Of a stretch of 45,679 nt of DNA, positions 16,981 to 25,140 are shown piece after piece. Within the stretch, counting starts at the first letter, position 1; the number at the start of each line of letters is the position of its first letter. Location: assembly GCA_026388535.1 (NCBI GenBank), contig JAPLJP010000133.1, positions 1 to 45,679 on the forward strand, written 5' to 3'. The DNA comes from Deltaproteobacteria bacterium (lineage in GTDB: Bacteria > Desulfobacterota > Syntrophia > Syntrophales > Smithellaceae). The notes under the pieces were generated by a model. That model saw only the letters and a program-made list of their open reading frames with translations. It was not told the DNA's origin and did not search any database. A program made the translations under genes and the position numbers.

Positions 16981-17763
16981 ATGAGAAAGAACTTATTTGC
17001 CGCCTTGGGAACATTAGTTTTGCTGACCTTATTTTACGCCCCTACAGTTTCCGCCTTAGGATTCGGCGCGCAGGCCAAATACTGGATTCCCACTTTTAAA
17101 GGCGATTTACGCGTTGATAACAACGGAGTCGAAGGCACGAAAATCAATCTGGAAGATGATCTTGGTATAAGCGGCTCATACTTTCCCGGCATGGAAGCCT
17201 TTTTCTCAATGGGCAACCACGAAATCAGTTTTTCGTATTCGCTGGTAAATCTTTCCGGCGCCAGGAATATAGAAAAAAATATTGTGTTTAGAGGCGATAC
17301 TTATAATGTAAACGCCTTTGTGGAATCCGACTTAAGAACAAATATGTTTGATTTTGAATATCAATACAAGTTTTTAAACCTTGAAAATATTCTTGCCGGA
17401 TTTTCTGTTGGAATTATCGGTAAAGTTAAATACTTTGATGGTGAAGCAAGAATCCGTTCATCCTCGACCGGCTCTGTGTATGATAATAAAGAAGAGCTTC
17501 ATATTCCTATTCCCATGATCGGCCTCGGCGTTAATGTCGGCCTGCTGGCAAATATTCTGGAAGCGCGGGCAAAGTTTGTGGGCATGGGTTATTCAGAAAG
17601 CTTTTTTTATGATGCGGTGGTGGATATTTCTTTAACTCCCTTGCCCTTTTTAAATATCAATGGCGGCTACCGGGCGATGTCCCTGCAAATTGATAACATC
17701 AGCAATGTATACTCCAAGATGGATTTTTACGGCCCTTACGTGGGTATGGTTATCGGCTTCTAA
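16981..17763 (+). CDS. Outer membrane beta-barrel protein
   Basis: A 260-residue protein with a cleavable signal peptide (MRKNLFAALGTLVLLTLFYAPTVSALG) and alternating amphipathic strands, ending in a hydrophobic-aromatic segment (YGPYVGMVIGF) with a terminal Phe, the Bam-recognised signature of outer membrane barrels. There are probably 8-10 strands. No specific transport or enzyme motif was seen. Start supported by AAGGAG nine bases upstream. The gene stands alone, preceded by repeat copy 2 and followed by a strong hairpin, so it is probably monocistronic. Confidence 0.78.
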   Translation: MRKNLFAALGTLVLLTLFYAPTVSALGFGAQAKYWIPTFKGDLRVDNNGVEGTKINLEDDLGISGSYFPGMEAFFSMGNHEISFSYSLVNLSGARNIEKNIVFRGDTYNVNAFVESDLRTNMFDFEYQYKFLNLENILAGFSVGIIGKVKYFDGEARIRSSSTGSVYDNKEELHIPIPMIGLGVNVGLLANILEARAKFVGMGYSESFFYDAVVDISLTPLPFLNINGGYRAMSLQIDNISNVYSKMDFYGPYVGMVIGF

Positions 17764-17797
17764 TACCAAGTCGGATCCTTTTGATTCGACTTGGTAT
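17763..17797 (+). terminator. Perfect hairpin after the outer membrane protein gene
   Basis: ATACCAAGTCG (17763-17773) and CGACTTGGTAT (17787-17797) form an 11-base-pair stem, with an inner ATC/GAT able to extend it. It begins at the stop codon. There is no long T tract, so termination may be factor-assisted or bidirectional. Confidence 0.6.
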
Positions 17798-17889
17798 AAT
17801 TACACGAGGCGCTTAAAACCCCTGTCTTGACAACAACTATATTAATCAATATATTATCAGCGGATTGAAGATAGTTATTAGGTGATTTT

Positions 17890-18426
17890 ATGCCTCTTTA
17901 TTTTAATACGGCACAGTTGCCGATGGCGGGAAAAGCGTTTAATGATGCTGAAAAGCTGGTTTCACGCCATTTTAGAATGAGCGATAGTGAACTGCGCAAA
18001 AAAAAGTATGACGTAAAAACGCTTGCATTTTTGGAAGAGCATGAAGTAAAAGAGGGCGCGTTTGCTCATCTTTGCAAGTATTCTTACGAAAAGCCCGACG
18101 GCTTTGCGGGAAGCGCCAAAGATGGGTTTGATTTTTACCGAATCTGCCTGCAGGACAATACCATTCTCAACGCGGTGGAAAGGGCTAATCCTTTCATCAA
18201 GCTAAGCCCTTTGATGCTTTACATTGCCGTGCATGAATTGATTCATGTGTTGCGTTTTGGCAACGGCGAAATTGACTTTAATGCCGCCATGGAAGAAAAG
18301 GAAAAAGAAGAAGATATCGTGCATAATCTGACCAGGGCGGCTCTACAACCCGTTAAAGGTTACGATTTGGAAATAGTATTAGACTGCTTCAGCAGTAATT
18401 TTAAAATCTTTGATATATTTAATTGA
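17890..18426 (+). CDS. HExxH-motif protein, putative zinc metallopeptidase fold
   Basis: A 178-residue cytoplasmic-type protein, no signal peptide. The helix LMLYIAVHELIHVLRFG at about residues 110-127 contains HELIH, the zinc-binding HExxH signature, followed by acidic residues (NGEIDFNAAMEEKEKEEDIVH) that could supply the third ligand. No named family is recognised, although similar small proteins paired with FmdB-like genes appear familiar from Desulfobacterota. The stop codon overlaps the ribosome site of the next gene (15 bases between stop and ATG), so the two are co-transcribed. Peptidase activity is inference only. Confidence 0.7.
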   Translation: MPLYFNTAQLPMAGKAFNDAEKLVSRHFRMSDSELRKKKYDVKTLAFLEEHEVKEGAFAHLCKYSYEKPDGFAGSAKDGFDFYRICLQDNTILNAVERANPFIKLSPLMLYIAVHELIHVLRFGNGEIDFNAAMEEKEKEEDIVHNLTRAALQPVKGYDLEIVLDCFSSNFKIFDIFN

Positions 18427-18440
18427 GGAGATGTTTTTTC

Positions 18441-18728
18441 ATGCCTATTTATGAATATAAATGCCAGAAATGCGGAAGACAATTTGAAGCATTTCAGGGG
18501 ATTTCCGATTCGGAATTAAAAGCCTGCAAATTTTGCAAAGGCAAAGTGCATAAATTAGTTTCTCTGTCCTCATTCAGTCTTAAGGGCACGGGATGGTACG
18601 CGACTGATTATAAGGGAAAGAAACCGACAGCAAAGGCCAAAAAGGAAAAATCAGAAACCAGCGATAGTTCTACAACCACAACCAAAGAAACTGCCAAAAT
18701 TGAACCCACCAAACCCAGCGAAAGTTAA
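18441..18728 (+). CDS. FmdB-family zinc ribbon protein
   Basis: The ATG at 18441 begins MPIYEYKCQKCGRQFE, the hallmark of FmdB-type zinc ribbons, with the second metal pair in LKACKFCKGKVHKL. The ORF-track start (TTG at 18423) lies inside the GAGGAGA ribosome site and is rejected. The 95-residue protein ends with a low-complexity Lys/Ser/Thr/Pro tail. FmdB was first linked to formamidase expression, but the general role is unknown, possibly as a small nucleic-acid- or protein-binding adaptor. It overlaps the end of the convergent diguanylate cyclase gene by four bases. Confidence 0.88.
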   Translation: MPIYEYKCQKCGRQFEAFQGISDSELKACKFCKGKVHKLVSLSSFSLKGTGWYATDYKGKKPTAKAKKEKSETSDSSTTTTKETAKIEPTKPSES

Positions 18729-19810
18729 ATCGTTGTCGACGGTTCGTATTCAACTCTATCCCTTCCATTTGCCTTGGCTCTGTATAGGGCTTTATCTGCC
18801 CTGTTTATCGCGTTTTGAATGAATTCACTGGGCCGATATTCCGTTACACCGACGGAAATGGTTATTTTGAATTCTTTGGGCATATCGTCAAACACCAGTT
18901 TTTTAGTTATATCGCGAATTCTTTCTGCGCAGACAATAGCTTCTTTAATTTCCAAATTGGTCAGAATTAGAATAAATTCCTCACCGCCGTACCGCGCGAT
19001 ATGGTCAATATTCCGAAGATTTTTTTGAGCTTCCTGGGCCACGGTTCTAAGAACGATATCCCCGGCAGAATGACCGAAAGTGTCGTTAACTATTTTAAAA
19101 TGGTCAAGATCAAAAATACAAATGGAAAAAGGATGAATTCCTCTATCGCCCAGGGCTTTCTGGCCTTCCAGAATTTTGTACATCTGGCGCCGGTTGAACA
19201 CCTGAGTCAGGTCATCTATGATGGCCAGCTGTTCAATGGTGGAAAGGGCATGGGATATCTGAGCCCTGAGTTTGGTGATGTATCCGCCGACCAGCGAAAA
19301 CCAGGGCAGGACCACTGCAAGAATCAGGATGTTCAACACATCTATTTTCGGGTTAATGGATTCGGGGTAGGTTTTATAAAGCAGAAGTAACACTGCCACA
19401 TAATTGGCTACGGCAAACACCGACAGAAAAAGAAATTGCCAGACATTCAATTTGAAAAGCCCGAACATAAACACGACTATATAGAGAATGAGCACCACGC
19501 TTCTGAGCAGATCGGCGTAATACACAATCAACATGATCCAGAAAGTGGCCATCACCATCTGGATAAGCGTTAGACTCTGATCTTTGAACCTTTTATTTAA
19601 TCCAGTTCTGATAATCGCATATATGAGGAGGTTAAAAACAATATTTACTGAACTACCAATAACCAGAACATTTAACGTCGCCCGGGTTATCCCCTGGAAA
19701 TAAAAGAACCCAACCAGAGCAATACAACCGATATACGATCCGAATGCCATGAGAAACCGTTTAAGTCTCAAGGTCTGGTTGTGATCGTCTTTAGGGAAAA
19801 AACTGAACAT
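18725..19810 (-). CDS. Membrane diguanylate cyclase (tandem copy 1)
   Basis: Makes cyclic di-GMP from two GTP. Residues 1-180 hold about six hydrophobic helices that presumably sense a membrane or envelope signal; a short coiled linker (QISHALSTIEQLAII) leads to the GGDEF domain. The active-site loop RYGGEEF is at residues 273-279, and an intact inhibitory I-site R-N-I-D sits five residues before it (266-269), so feedback inhibition is expected. FNRRQMYKIL and FDLDHFKIVNDTFGHSAGD are also canonical. The sequence is a close paralogue of the next gene. The ATG is preceded by a GGTGA-like site. Confidence 0.94.
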   Translation of the reverse strand: MFSFFPKDDHNQTLRLKRFLMAFGSYIGCIALVGFFYFQGITRATLNVLVIGSSVNIVFNLLIYAIIRTGLNKRFKDQSLTLIQMVMATFWIMLIVYYADLLRSVVLILYIVVFMFGLFKLNVWQFLFLSVFAVANYVAVLLLLYKTYPESINPKIDVLNILILAVVLPWFSLVGGYITKLRAQISHALSTIEQLAIIDDLTQVFNRRQMYKILEGQKALGDRGIHPFSICIFDLDHFKIVNDTFGHSAGDIVLRTVAQEAQKNLRNIDHIARYGGEEFILILTNLEIKEAIVCAERIRDITKKLVFDDMPKEFKITISVGVTEYRPSEFIQNAINRADKALYRAKANGRDRVEYEPSTTI

Positions 19811-19897
19811 ATACGCTCACCTTTGTCACCGGTCTAATTGTTATTTCCGGGGAAAAATGCGAATTTTTGTCTGGATGTCATCCGTTTCTCGCGAAAA

Positions 19898-20983
19898 TTA
19901 AATCGCTGTCGACGGTTCGTATTCCACTCTATCCCTGCCATTTGCCTTGGCTCTGTAAAGCGCCTTATCCGCCCTGTTTATTGCATCTTGAATGAATTCA
20001 CCGGACCGATATTCAGTTACGCCGACGGAAATGGTTATTCTGAAATCTTCGGACATATTTTCAAACACCAGTATTTTTGTCATTTCCCGAATTCTCTCGG
20101 CGCAGACCATAGCTTCACTGATTTCTAAATTGGTCAAAATGAGAATAAATTCTTCACCACCGTACCGCGCGATGTGATCAATATTCCGAAGATTTTTCTG
20201 AGCTTCCTGAGCCACGGTTCTAAGAACAATATCCCCGGCAGAATGACCGAACGTGTCGTTAACTATTTTGAAATGGTCAAGATCAAAGATACAGATGGAA
20301 AAAGGATGAATCCCTCTGTCACCCAGGGCTTTCTGGTCGTTCAGAATTTTGTACATCTGGCGCCGGTTGAACACCTGGGTCAGGTCATCGATAATGGCCA
20401 GTTGCTCGATAGTGGAAAGGGCCTTGGAAATCTGAGCCCTGAGTTTGGTTATGTATCCGCCGACTAGTGAAAACCAGGGCAGAACCGTTGCCAGAACAAC
20501 TATATTCAAAATTTCTATTTTCGTGTTGACGGCTTCGGGATGGATTTTATAAAGTAGAAGTATTACCGCCGCATAGTTGACCACAGCAAATGCCGAAAGA
20601 AAAAGAAATTGCCAGACATTCAATTTGAAAAGCCCGAAAACGAAAACGACCAGATAGAGCAGAAGCACCACGCTTCTGATCGAGTCGGCGTAATATACAA
20701 CCACCATCGTCCAGAAGGTGGCCACGACCATCTGAAAAAGGGTCAGACTTGGGTCTTTGAATTTTTTATTTAATCCGCTTCTAAATATCACATATATAAG
20801 AATATTGACGACAAGAATTCCTGAAAGACTAATCACCAGAACATTTAATGTCACTCTGGTATTATCCTGGAAATGAAGGAAAACAGCAAAAGTACTCCAC
20901 ATGAAATACGATCCGAGCGCCATGAGAAACCGTTTGATTCTCAAAGCCTGGTTGTGATTATCTTTAGGTAAAAAACTAAACAT
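19898..20983 (-). CDS. Membrane diguanylate cyclase (tandem copy 2)
   Basis: Same length (361 residues) and architecture as the gene 87 bases downstream: six-helix membrane sensor, linker, GGDEF domain with GGEEF and an intact R-N-I-D inhibitory site. The catalytic halves are nearly identical, with long stretches unchanged (IDDLTQVFNRRQMYKIL; FGHSAGDIVLRTVAQEAQ), whereas the membrane halves differ at many positions, mostly conservatively. This is a recent tandem duplication with either diverging input or simple drift. A good promoter lies 38-66 bases upstream, so this copy is probably the first gene of the transcript. Confidence 0.94.
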   Translation of the reverse strand: MFSFLPKDNHNQALRIKRFLMALGSYFMWSTFAVFLHFQDNTRVTLNVLVISLSGILVVNILIYVIFRSGLNKKFKDPSLTLFQMVVATFWTMVVVYYADSIRSVVLLLYLVVFVFGLFKLNVWQFLFLSAFAVVNYAAVILLLYKIHPEAVNTKIEILNIVVLATVLPWFSLVGGYITKLRAQISKALSTIEQLAIIDDLTQVFNRRQMYKILNDQKALGDRGIHPFSICIFDLDHFKIVNDTFGHSAGDIVLRTVAQEAQKNLRNIDHIARYGGEEFILILTNLEISEAMVCAERIREMTKILVFENMSEDFRITISVGVTEYRSGEFIQDAINRADKALYRAKANGRDRVEYEPSTAI

Positions 20984-21020
20984 GAGTCATTACCTCCACT
21001 ATCGAAAAGTAATTCGTTTT

Positions 21021-21049
21021 TATATATTCCTCAAAACCATTGTTGTCAA
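21021..21049 (-). promoter_or_regulatory. Putative sigma70 promoter of the diguanylate cyclase pair
   Basis: On the minus strand TTGACA (21049-21044), a 17-base spacer and TATATA (21026-21021) lie 38 bases ahead of the ATG at 20983. Confidence 0.6.
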
Positions 21050-21114
21050 GCATCCAACCAGGAACGAATATAATTTTAAAAAGAGCTTTTTCACGTTATC
21101 GGCTGAGAACTAAT

Positions 21115-22158
21115 TTACAACTCCGCGGCGAAATAAGGCTGGAGTTCGCGGCATAATTCTTCGGGAACGGTCGGACAAATAATTTCATTATGCAGTTTTT
21201 CAAAATAATTCAAATCGCTCGTTCCCAGCGGGTTAACCACAAAACGCGGCACAATCTTCCCCTGAACCCAGAAATAATTATTATTTGTCATGGTGGCGTA
21301 AAACGACATATTGAAACTTACAAAGTTATTAATGTATAAATAATTGAATACTCTGGACAGCCCTGTCAGGAATTCGTTGAAATTAGATTCGGTTAAATCG
21401 AAAAACGATGTCTTTTCCCGAAAAATAAAATCTATTTCCCCGGCCATACTCTTTGGAGCAAAACTTGTCAGCCAGCAGATAGAACCTGTGCTGGCGATGA
21501 ATCTCTTATCCGCCTTCTTTTCCAGCGCGATTAAATTGTTCCATAAGTTATCTCCGTTGGCGGCGGCGGCGTAATTCTGCGCGCTGGCCAAAAGCTTCTG
21601 CATAAAGCTGGTCGGTTTATAGCCGGCAATCGTCTGCAAATGCGGATGAATCAGTCCTCCGCCGGCAGGCGGCATATAATTCCAGTTAATTGAACAATAT
21701 TTATAGCCGAGGTTCATTTCGACAACACGGTGCAAATAGTCGCGGCAAACGCCAAAACCGTCACGCATCATTTCGGGTGTCAATTCATTCAAAGCAACAA
21801 GATGCTTCGACGAAAAAATCGCCACATTATTGTTTTGATCGTAAGGAAAAGCGTTGGGAAACAGGCATGCCTCTCCACGCTGAAATCTTCCCTCCGGAAT
21901 AACATTGGGCATGAACTTGGGAGTTGTCTTCTCAAAAAGATCGTGACAAAAAGGACACAACGACTCCGGCGATTTTTCCAAATAAAAATCTAAATCAGGC
22001 CTTTGAGCCGGACGGACGCGATAGGGCAAAATGCGGCATGCCACGCCGGTAATTTCATCATGACGCAATTCAATGGTGATTTTCTTTTCCTGAAAACCGT
22101 TAAAAGGATCGAGATAATATCCTGTCGTCACTTCTTTTTTGAACCCAACTTCCCGCAT
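21115..22158 (-). CDS. GalT-like nucleotidyltransferase (histidine triad superfamily)
   Basis: A 347-residue protein with the two-domain layout of galactose-1-phosphate uridylyltransferase. CPFCHD (about residues 68-73) matches the zinc-binding Cys pair near the GalT N-terminus, and GGLIHPHLQTI has the catalytic H-P-H-x-Q motif that carries the nucleotidyl-His intermediate. Overall similarity to true GalT looks low and no Leloir-pathway gene is nearby, so the sugar or nucleotide substrate is unknown. It is followed on the same strand, at 33 bases or more, by no gene of the pathway; upstream on the same strand lie the DHH phosphoesterase and selD (gaps of 32 and 36 bases), making a likely three-gene operon. 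Confidence 0.8.
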   Translation of the reverse strand: MREVGFKKEVTTGYYLDPFNGFQEKKITIELRHDEITGVACRILPYRVRPAQRPDLDFYLEKSPESLCPFCHDLFEKTTPKFMPNVIPEGRFQRGEACLFPNAFPYDQNNNVAIFSSKHLVALNELTPEMMRDGFGVCRDYLHRVVEMNLGYKYCSINWNYMPPAGGGLIHPHLQTIAGYKPTSFMQKLLASAQNYAAAANGDNLWNNLIALEKKADKRFIASTGSICWLTSFAPKSMAGEIDFIFREKTSFFDLTESNFNEFLTGLSRVFNYLYINNFVSFNMSFYATMTNNNYFWVQGKIVPRFVVNPLGTSDLNYFEKLHNEIICPTVPEELCRELQPYFAAEL

Positions 22159-22190
22159 AAGTTTTCCTTTCCGATATTTTTAGCAGAAAA

Positions 22191-23234
22191 TTAATCTGCG
22201 GCCAGATCATGTTTCTGATCTCTTCTCAGACTTCTGAAAAGAAACCGTTCAACGTTTCGCTGGGATAAATCTCCGCCTAAATCTTCTTTCAGTGCTTCCA
22301 GAGGTATTTCCATTCGCGCGGCGCTTCGATGTCCGCCGCCTTTGCCGAGCAACCCGAAAGCCCTTTGCGCGATCGCGCCGCAATTTTGTCTGTAACCATC
22401 TCCGCGAAAAATAATTATGAACTTTTCGCCGACGATTCCGGCCACAACGACGTAGTAAGTGCCGATTAATCGCAAGTAAAAATCAGCTATCTGCACGCAG
22501 ACATCGGCACTTTCAACGTTTCCTAGAAAACAAACACGCCGGCCGCGAAAATTGTTCATGTTATGATAAGAGTAATTATAATATTTTAAAAAACGGTCGG
22601 GAGTTTGATTAAGTTCAATGCGGCGAATGAACTGCATGTTGGCGTATTTTGTATGATAATTATAAGCGCTGATATCCTCAATAATTGTTGAACGATTAAA
22701 ATTGTCCGTATCCGTTTTAATTCCATAAAGCATAGCAGTGTGCAGGTTGCGGGGAATTTTAACTCGGGAATAAAGCAAATATTCGGTTAGAACGCTGGAC
22801 AAGGCGCCGTAATTAGGCCGGATATCTTCCAGCGGCGCCTGCCATTCTCCCTCGCGAGGATGATGATCTAAAACAATTTGCGGCTTTATAAAGTTTAAAG
22901 TCTTACTGAAAAAAGAAGGCTGGGCATCTAAAACTGCTATTAAACGGTAAGAATCCAAATCCACTTGATTGATTAATTGGATGTAGAGACGCATGGAAGA
23001 AACAAATTCGATATTCTGCTGTCTGATTAACGGCTCGGTGGAAACAAAAACGCTTTTGGAAAGGCCTTTCGTCCGCTGGATAATCTCGCGCAGTGCCATA
23101 GCGGAAGCGATGGCGTCAGGATCAGGACTGCCATACATCAGCAATGCTAATGAATCATCAGGACGAACTATCTCCATGAGCTTTTTAAAATTCTGCGCCG
23201 TCTCTTTCTTGATGGGAATAGATTCTGCTTTCAT
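22191..23234 (-). CDS. DHH-family phosphoesterase (NrnA-like)
   Basis: Metal-dependent phosphoesterase with both halves of the family: the DHH domain motifs SPDPDAIASA (about residue 36), VLDAQPSFF and VLDHHPREG (the DHH motif), and the C-terminal DHHA1 signature GKGGGHRSAARMEIP. NrnA-type enzymes degrade short RNA oligonucleotides and pAp, while related proteins hydrolyse cyclic dinucleotides. The role cannot be decided from sequence, but two diguanylate cyclases nearby make pGpG or nanoRNA clean-up an attractive possibility (inference). It lies between selD and the GalT-like gene on the same strand with short gaps. Confidence 0.87.
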   Translation of the reverse strand: MKAESIPIKKETAQNFKKLMEIVRPDDSLALLMYGSPDPDAIASAMALREIIQRTKGLSKSVFVSTEPLIRQQNIEFVSSMRLYIQLINQVDLDSYRLIAVLDAQPSFFSKTLNFIKPQIVLDHHPREGEWQAPLEDIRPNYGALSSVLTEYLLYSRVKIPRNLHTAMLYGIKTDTDNFNRSTIIEDISAYNYHTKYANMQFIRRIELNQTPDRFLKYYNYSYHNMNNFRGRRVCFLGNVESADVCVQIADFYLRLIGTYYVVVAGIVGEKFIIIFRGDGYRQNCGAIAQRAFGLLGKGGGHRSAARMEIPLEALKEDLGGDLSQRNVERFLFRSLRRDQKHDLAAD

Positions 23235-23270
23235 GGCTCGGGCATTAATAGTACTGCCAGCTAAATCTCC

Positions 23271-24323
23271 TTAATAAACAAAAATTTTACCGGGATTATC
23301 TTTAACAATCTCGCCGACAACAGCGGCATCGCCGATGCCGGAGAGGCGCATTTTCTCCACAAGGCTCCCGGCCTTATTTCCGGGCAGACTGAATAACAAT
23401 CCTCCCGCGGTCTGCGGATCAAAAAGAATATCCAAAAGCCACGCTGGGCAGGTATTCGCGACTTTAATCTGGGAAATACGAAAATTCTTGTTTCGGTAAA
23501 GACCGCCGGGAACAAAACCTGTTTCCATCAAATGGCGCACTCCTTCAAAAACCGGCACCGCGGCGGAATTTATTTTCATGCCTACATCACTGCCTTCAAT
23601 CATTTCACAAGCATGCCCTAAAAAACCAAAGCCGGTTATATCGGTGCAGGCGTGAATATTTCCCTCTTCAACCATCATTTCCGAAGTTTTTTTGTTCAGC
23701 TGAGTCATGGAAGAGATCGCTTTCGCTACCAGCCCTGCAGAAGCTTCTTGAGCCTTTATGGCCGTGCTGATAATGCCCGTACCCAAAGGCTTTGTCAGAA
23801 CCAAACTATCTCCATCCTTGGCACCGCGATTAAATAATACTTTGTCAGGATGAATAACACCGGTTACGGAAAGGCCGTATTTGATTTCGTTATCTTCAAC
23901 GCTGTGTCCACCAATAAGCAAGACGCCGGCTTCGCGCATTTTATCCAATCCGCCGCGCAAAACTTCCTGCAGAACGGAAATATCCATTGTCTTGATCGGA
24001 AAACAAACAATATTCATCGCGGTCAGCGGCTTGGCGCCCATGGCGTAGATATCATTTAGCGCGTTGGCGGCGGCAATCTGACCGAATGTAAAAGGATCAT
24101 CAACCGTGGGAGTAAAGAAATCAACCGTTTGAACCAGAGCAAGATCAGCAGAAAGTTTATACACTCCCGCGTCTTCCGCGCGTTCAAATCCGCTAAGTAA
24201 ATTCGGATCATGAATCAGCGGCAAATCGCGCATGATTTCAGATAGGTCGCCCGGACCTATCTTACAGGCTCAACCAGCGCTCTGCACCGTCTCTGTTAAA
24301 CGGATAAACTTTTTTTCTTCCAT
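23271..24323 (-). CDS. selD: Selenide, water dikinase, selenocysteine-containing
   Basis: Makes selenophosphate from selenide and ATP, the selenium donor for selenocysteine and selenouridine. The ORF track begins only at 24233, but reading upstream in the same frame gives MEEKKFIRLTETVQSAG-UGA-ACKIGPGDLSEIM, the exact SelD active-site context (G-C/U-x-x-K-I). The in-frame UGA is codon 18, at 24272-24270, and is evidently read as Sec. The resulting length of 350 residues is normal for SelD. The ATG at 24323 has GAGG four bases upstream. Other motifs: TVDFFTPTVDDPFTFGQIAAANALNDIYAMG and PLGTGI. A SECIS-like hairpin and a promoter are listed separately. This implies that SelA, SelB and tRNA-Sec are encoded elsewhere in the genome. 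Confidence 0.96.
24240..24272 (-). promoter_or_regulatory. UGA Sec codon and bacterial SECIS-like hairpin in selD
   Basis: Seven bases after the UGA (24272-24270) the minus strand reads AGATAGGT-CCGGGCG-ACCTATCT, an eight-base-pair perfect stem with a seven-base G-containing loop (24262-24240). Position and shape fit a bacterial SECIS element that recruits SelB. Confidence 0.88.
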
Positions 24324-24382
24324 TTTTCCTCTTTAAAATTTTGAAAAATACTCCCCCAAAAAGGGGTAGGGATAATGTGGCG

Positions 24383-24411
24383 AGTATAAGGAGAACGGCC
24401 TTGCATGTCAA
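24383..24411 (-). promoter_or_regulatory. Putative sigma70 promoter of selD
   Basis: TTGACA (24411-24406), a 17-base spacer and TATACT (24388-24383) on the minus strand. The start of the spacer, TGCAAGGCC, is shared with three other promoters in this window. Confidence 0.72.
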
Positions 24412-24594
24412 TCACGAATATGAACCTCTAAGCAAGCTGCGGGGATAATTCGACTAACAAATATTACTGCACTGCGTTTATGCTTCTTAATATTTTAACT
24501 TCTTATTTTATTCTCATCCCTATAAGCTTCGCTTAAGGGATAATTCGACTAACGAACATTACTACACTACGTTTGTAATATTCGAGTCTCATTA
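24411..24594 (+). repeat. Interspersed structured repeat, copy 3
   Basis: It begins ATCACGAATATGAACC and carries two ATAATTCGACTAAC blocks. The second is followed by the hairpin CGAACATTAC/GTAATATTCG (24553-24562 and 24575-24584), then GAGTCTCATTAA. A hairpin TCCCTATAAGC-TTC-GCTTAAGGGA precedes the second block. It abuts the -35 box of the selD promoter. The gap 24324-24729 otherwise holds only that promoter and AT-rich sequence. Confidence 0.82.
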
Positions 24595-24729
24595 ATTTTC
24601 CGCAAAATCATTCACAGAAAAACTGAATTTGATTTAAAGTTTAAGTTCTGTTATAGTTCAACAACATTTGATAATCCTCTGAGAGAAGCACTGATAAAAT
24701 ACTGTTGATTATAAGGAGTGATAACAAGA

Positions 24730-24912
24730 ATGGGACTAAAAAAGAAAATTAACAAATTACTCTTTAAGATTATTATGTTCAAACTCCTCCCCTTGATTCA
24801 ATACTGGCCGTTTAAGCTATTTGCACCCATTATAAGCAAATCAGCCAGCTGGTATATGGAGAAGAGATTCCCGACGCCAAAAGCGCAACCGGCAGAACAG
24901 CCTAAATCTTAA
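24730..24912 (+). CDS. Small basic hypothetical protein
   Basis: The ATG at 24730 is preceded by TAAGGAG about 12 bases upstream; the GTG of the ORF track at 24718 would overlap that site. The 60-residue product starts MGLKKKINKLLFKIIMFKLL, has an amphipathic/hydrophobic middle (PLIQYWPFKLFAPIISKSASWYM) and a Pro/Gln-rich tail. It may associate peripherally with the membrane. No family recognised. Confidence 0.45.
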   Translation: MGLKKKINKLLFKIIMFKLLPLIQYWPFKLFAPIISKSASWYMEKRFPTPKAQPAEQPKS

Positions 24913-25140
24913 AACAAGCACCTGACACCTTCATATGTCATAAAGGGATTTGGGGGGAACAATTTAAACTTCTTTTTCACGATGTGTGAAACATTAGGTG
25001 GAGGCTCTTCACTTAACCTAATATCCTGATAAATTGAATAACCTAAAGGTCACGTGGGATTGCATGAGGGTAAGCGAAGCCGCACGTTATTCATCCTTCT
25101 ATCTTTAATCTCATCTTTTTGCCATCGGGTCACGCAAATA
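24913..25140. other. Intergenic gap with a degenerate palindromic element
   Basis: GAATAACCTAAAGGTCAC (about 25036-25053) is the inverse of the string GTGACCTTTAGGTTAT in repeat A at 5937-5952, and GTAAGCGAAGCCGCACG follows, also reminiscent of that element. It is probably an eroded copy. It lies downstream of the convergent small ORF and the PFKFB-like gene, so it could serve both as a terminator. Confidence 0.45.

Noticed and set aside
24249-24323. Treating selD as truncated or a pseudogene because of the in-frame TGA
   Set aside because: The TGA sits exactly at the catalytic Cys/Sec position with a hairpin downstream, so Sec decoding explains it better than a lesion.
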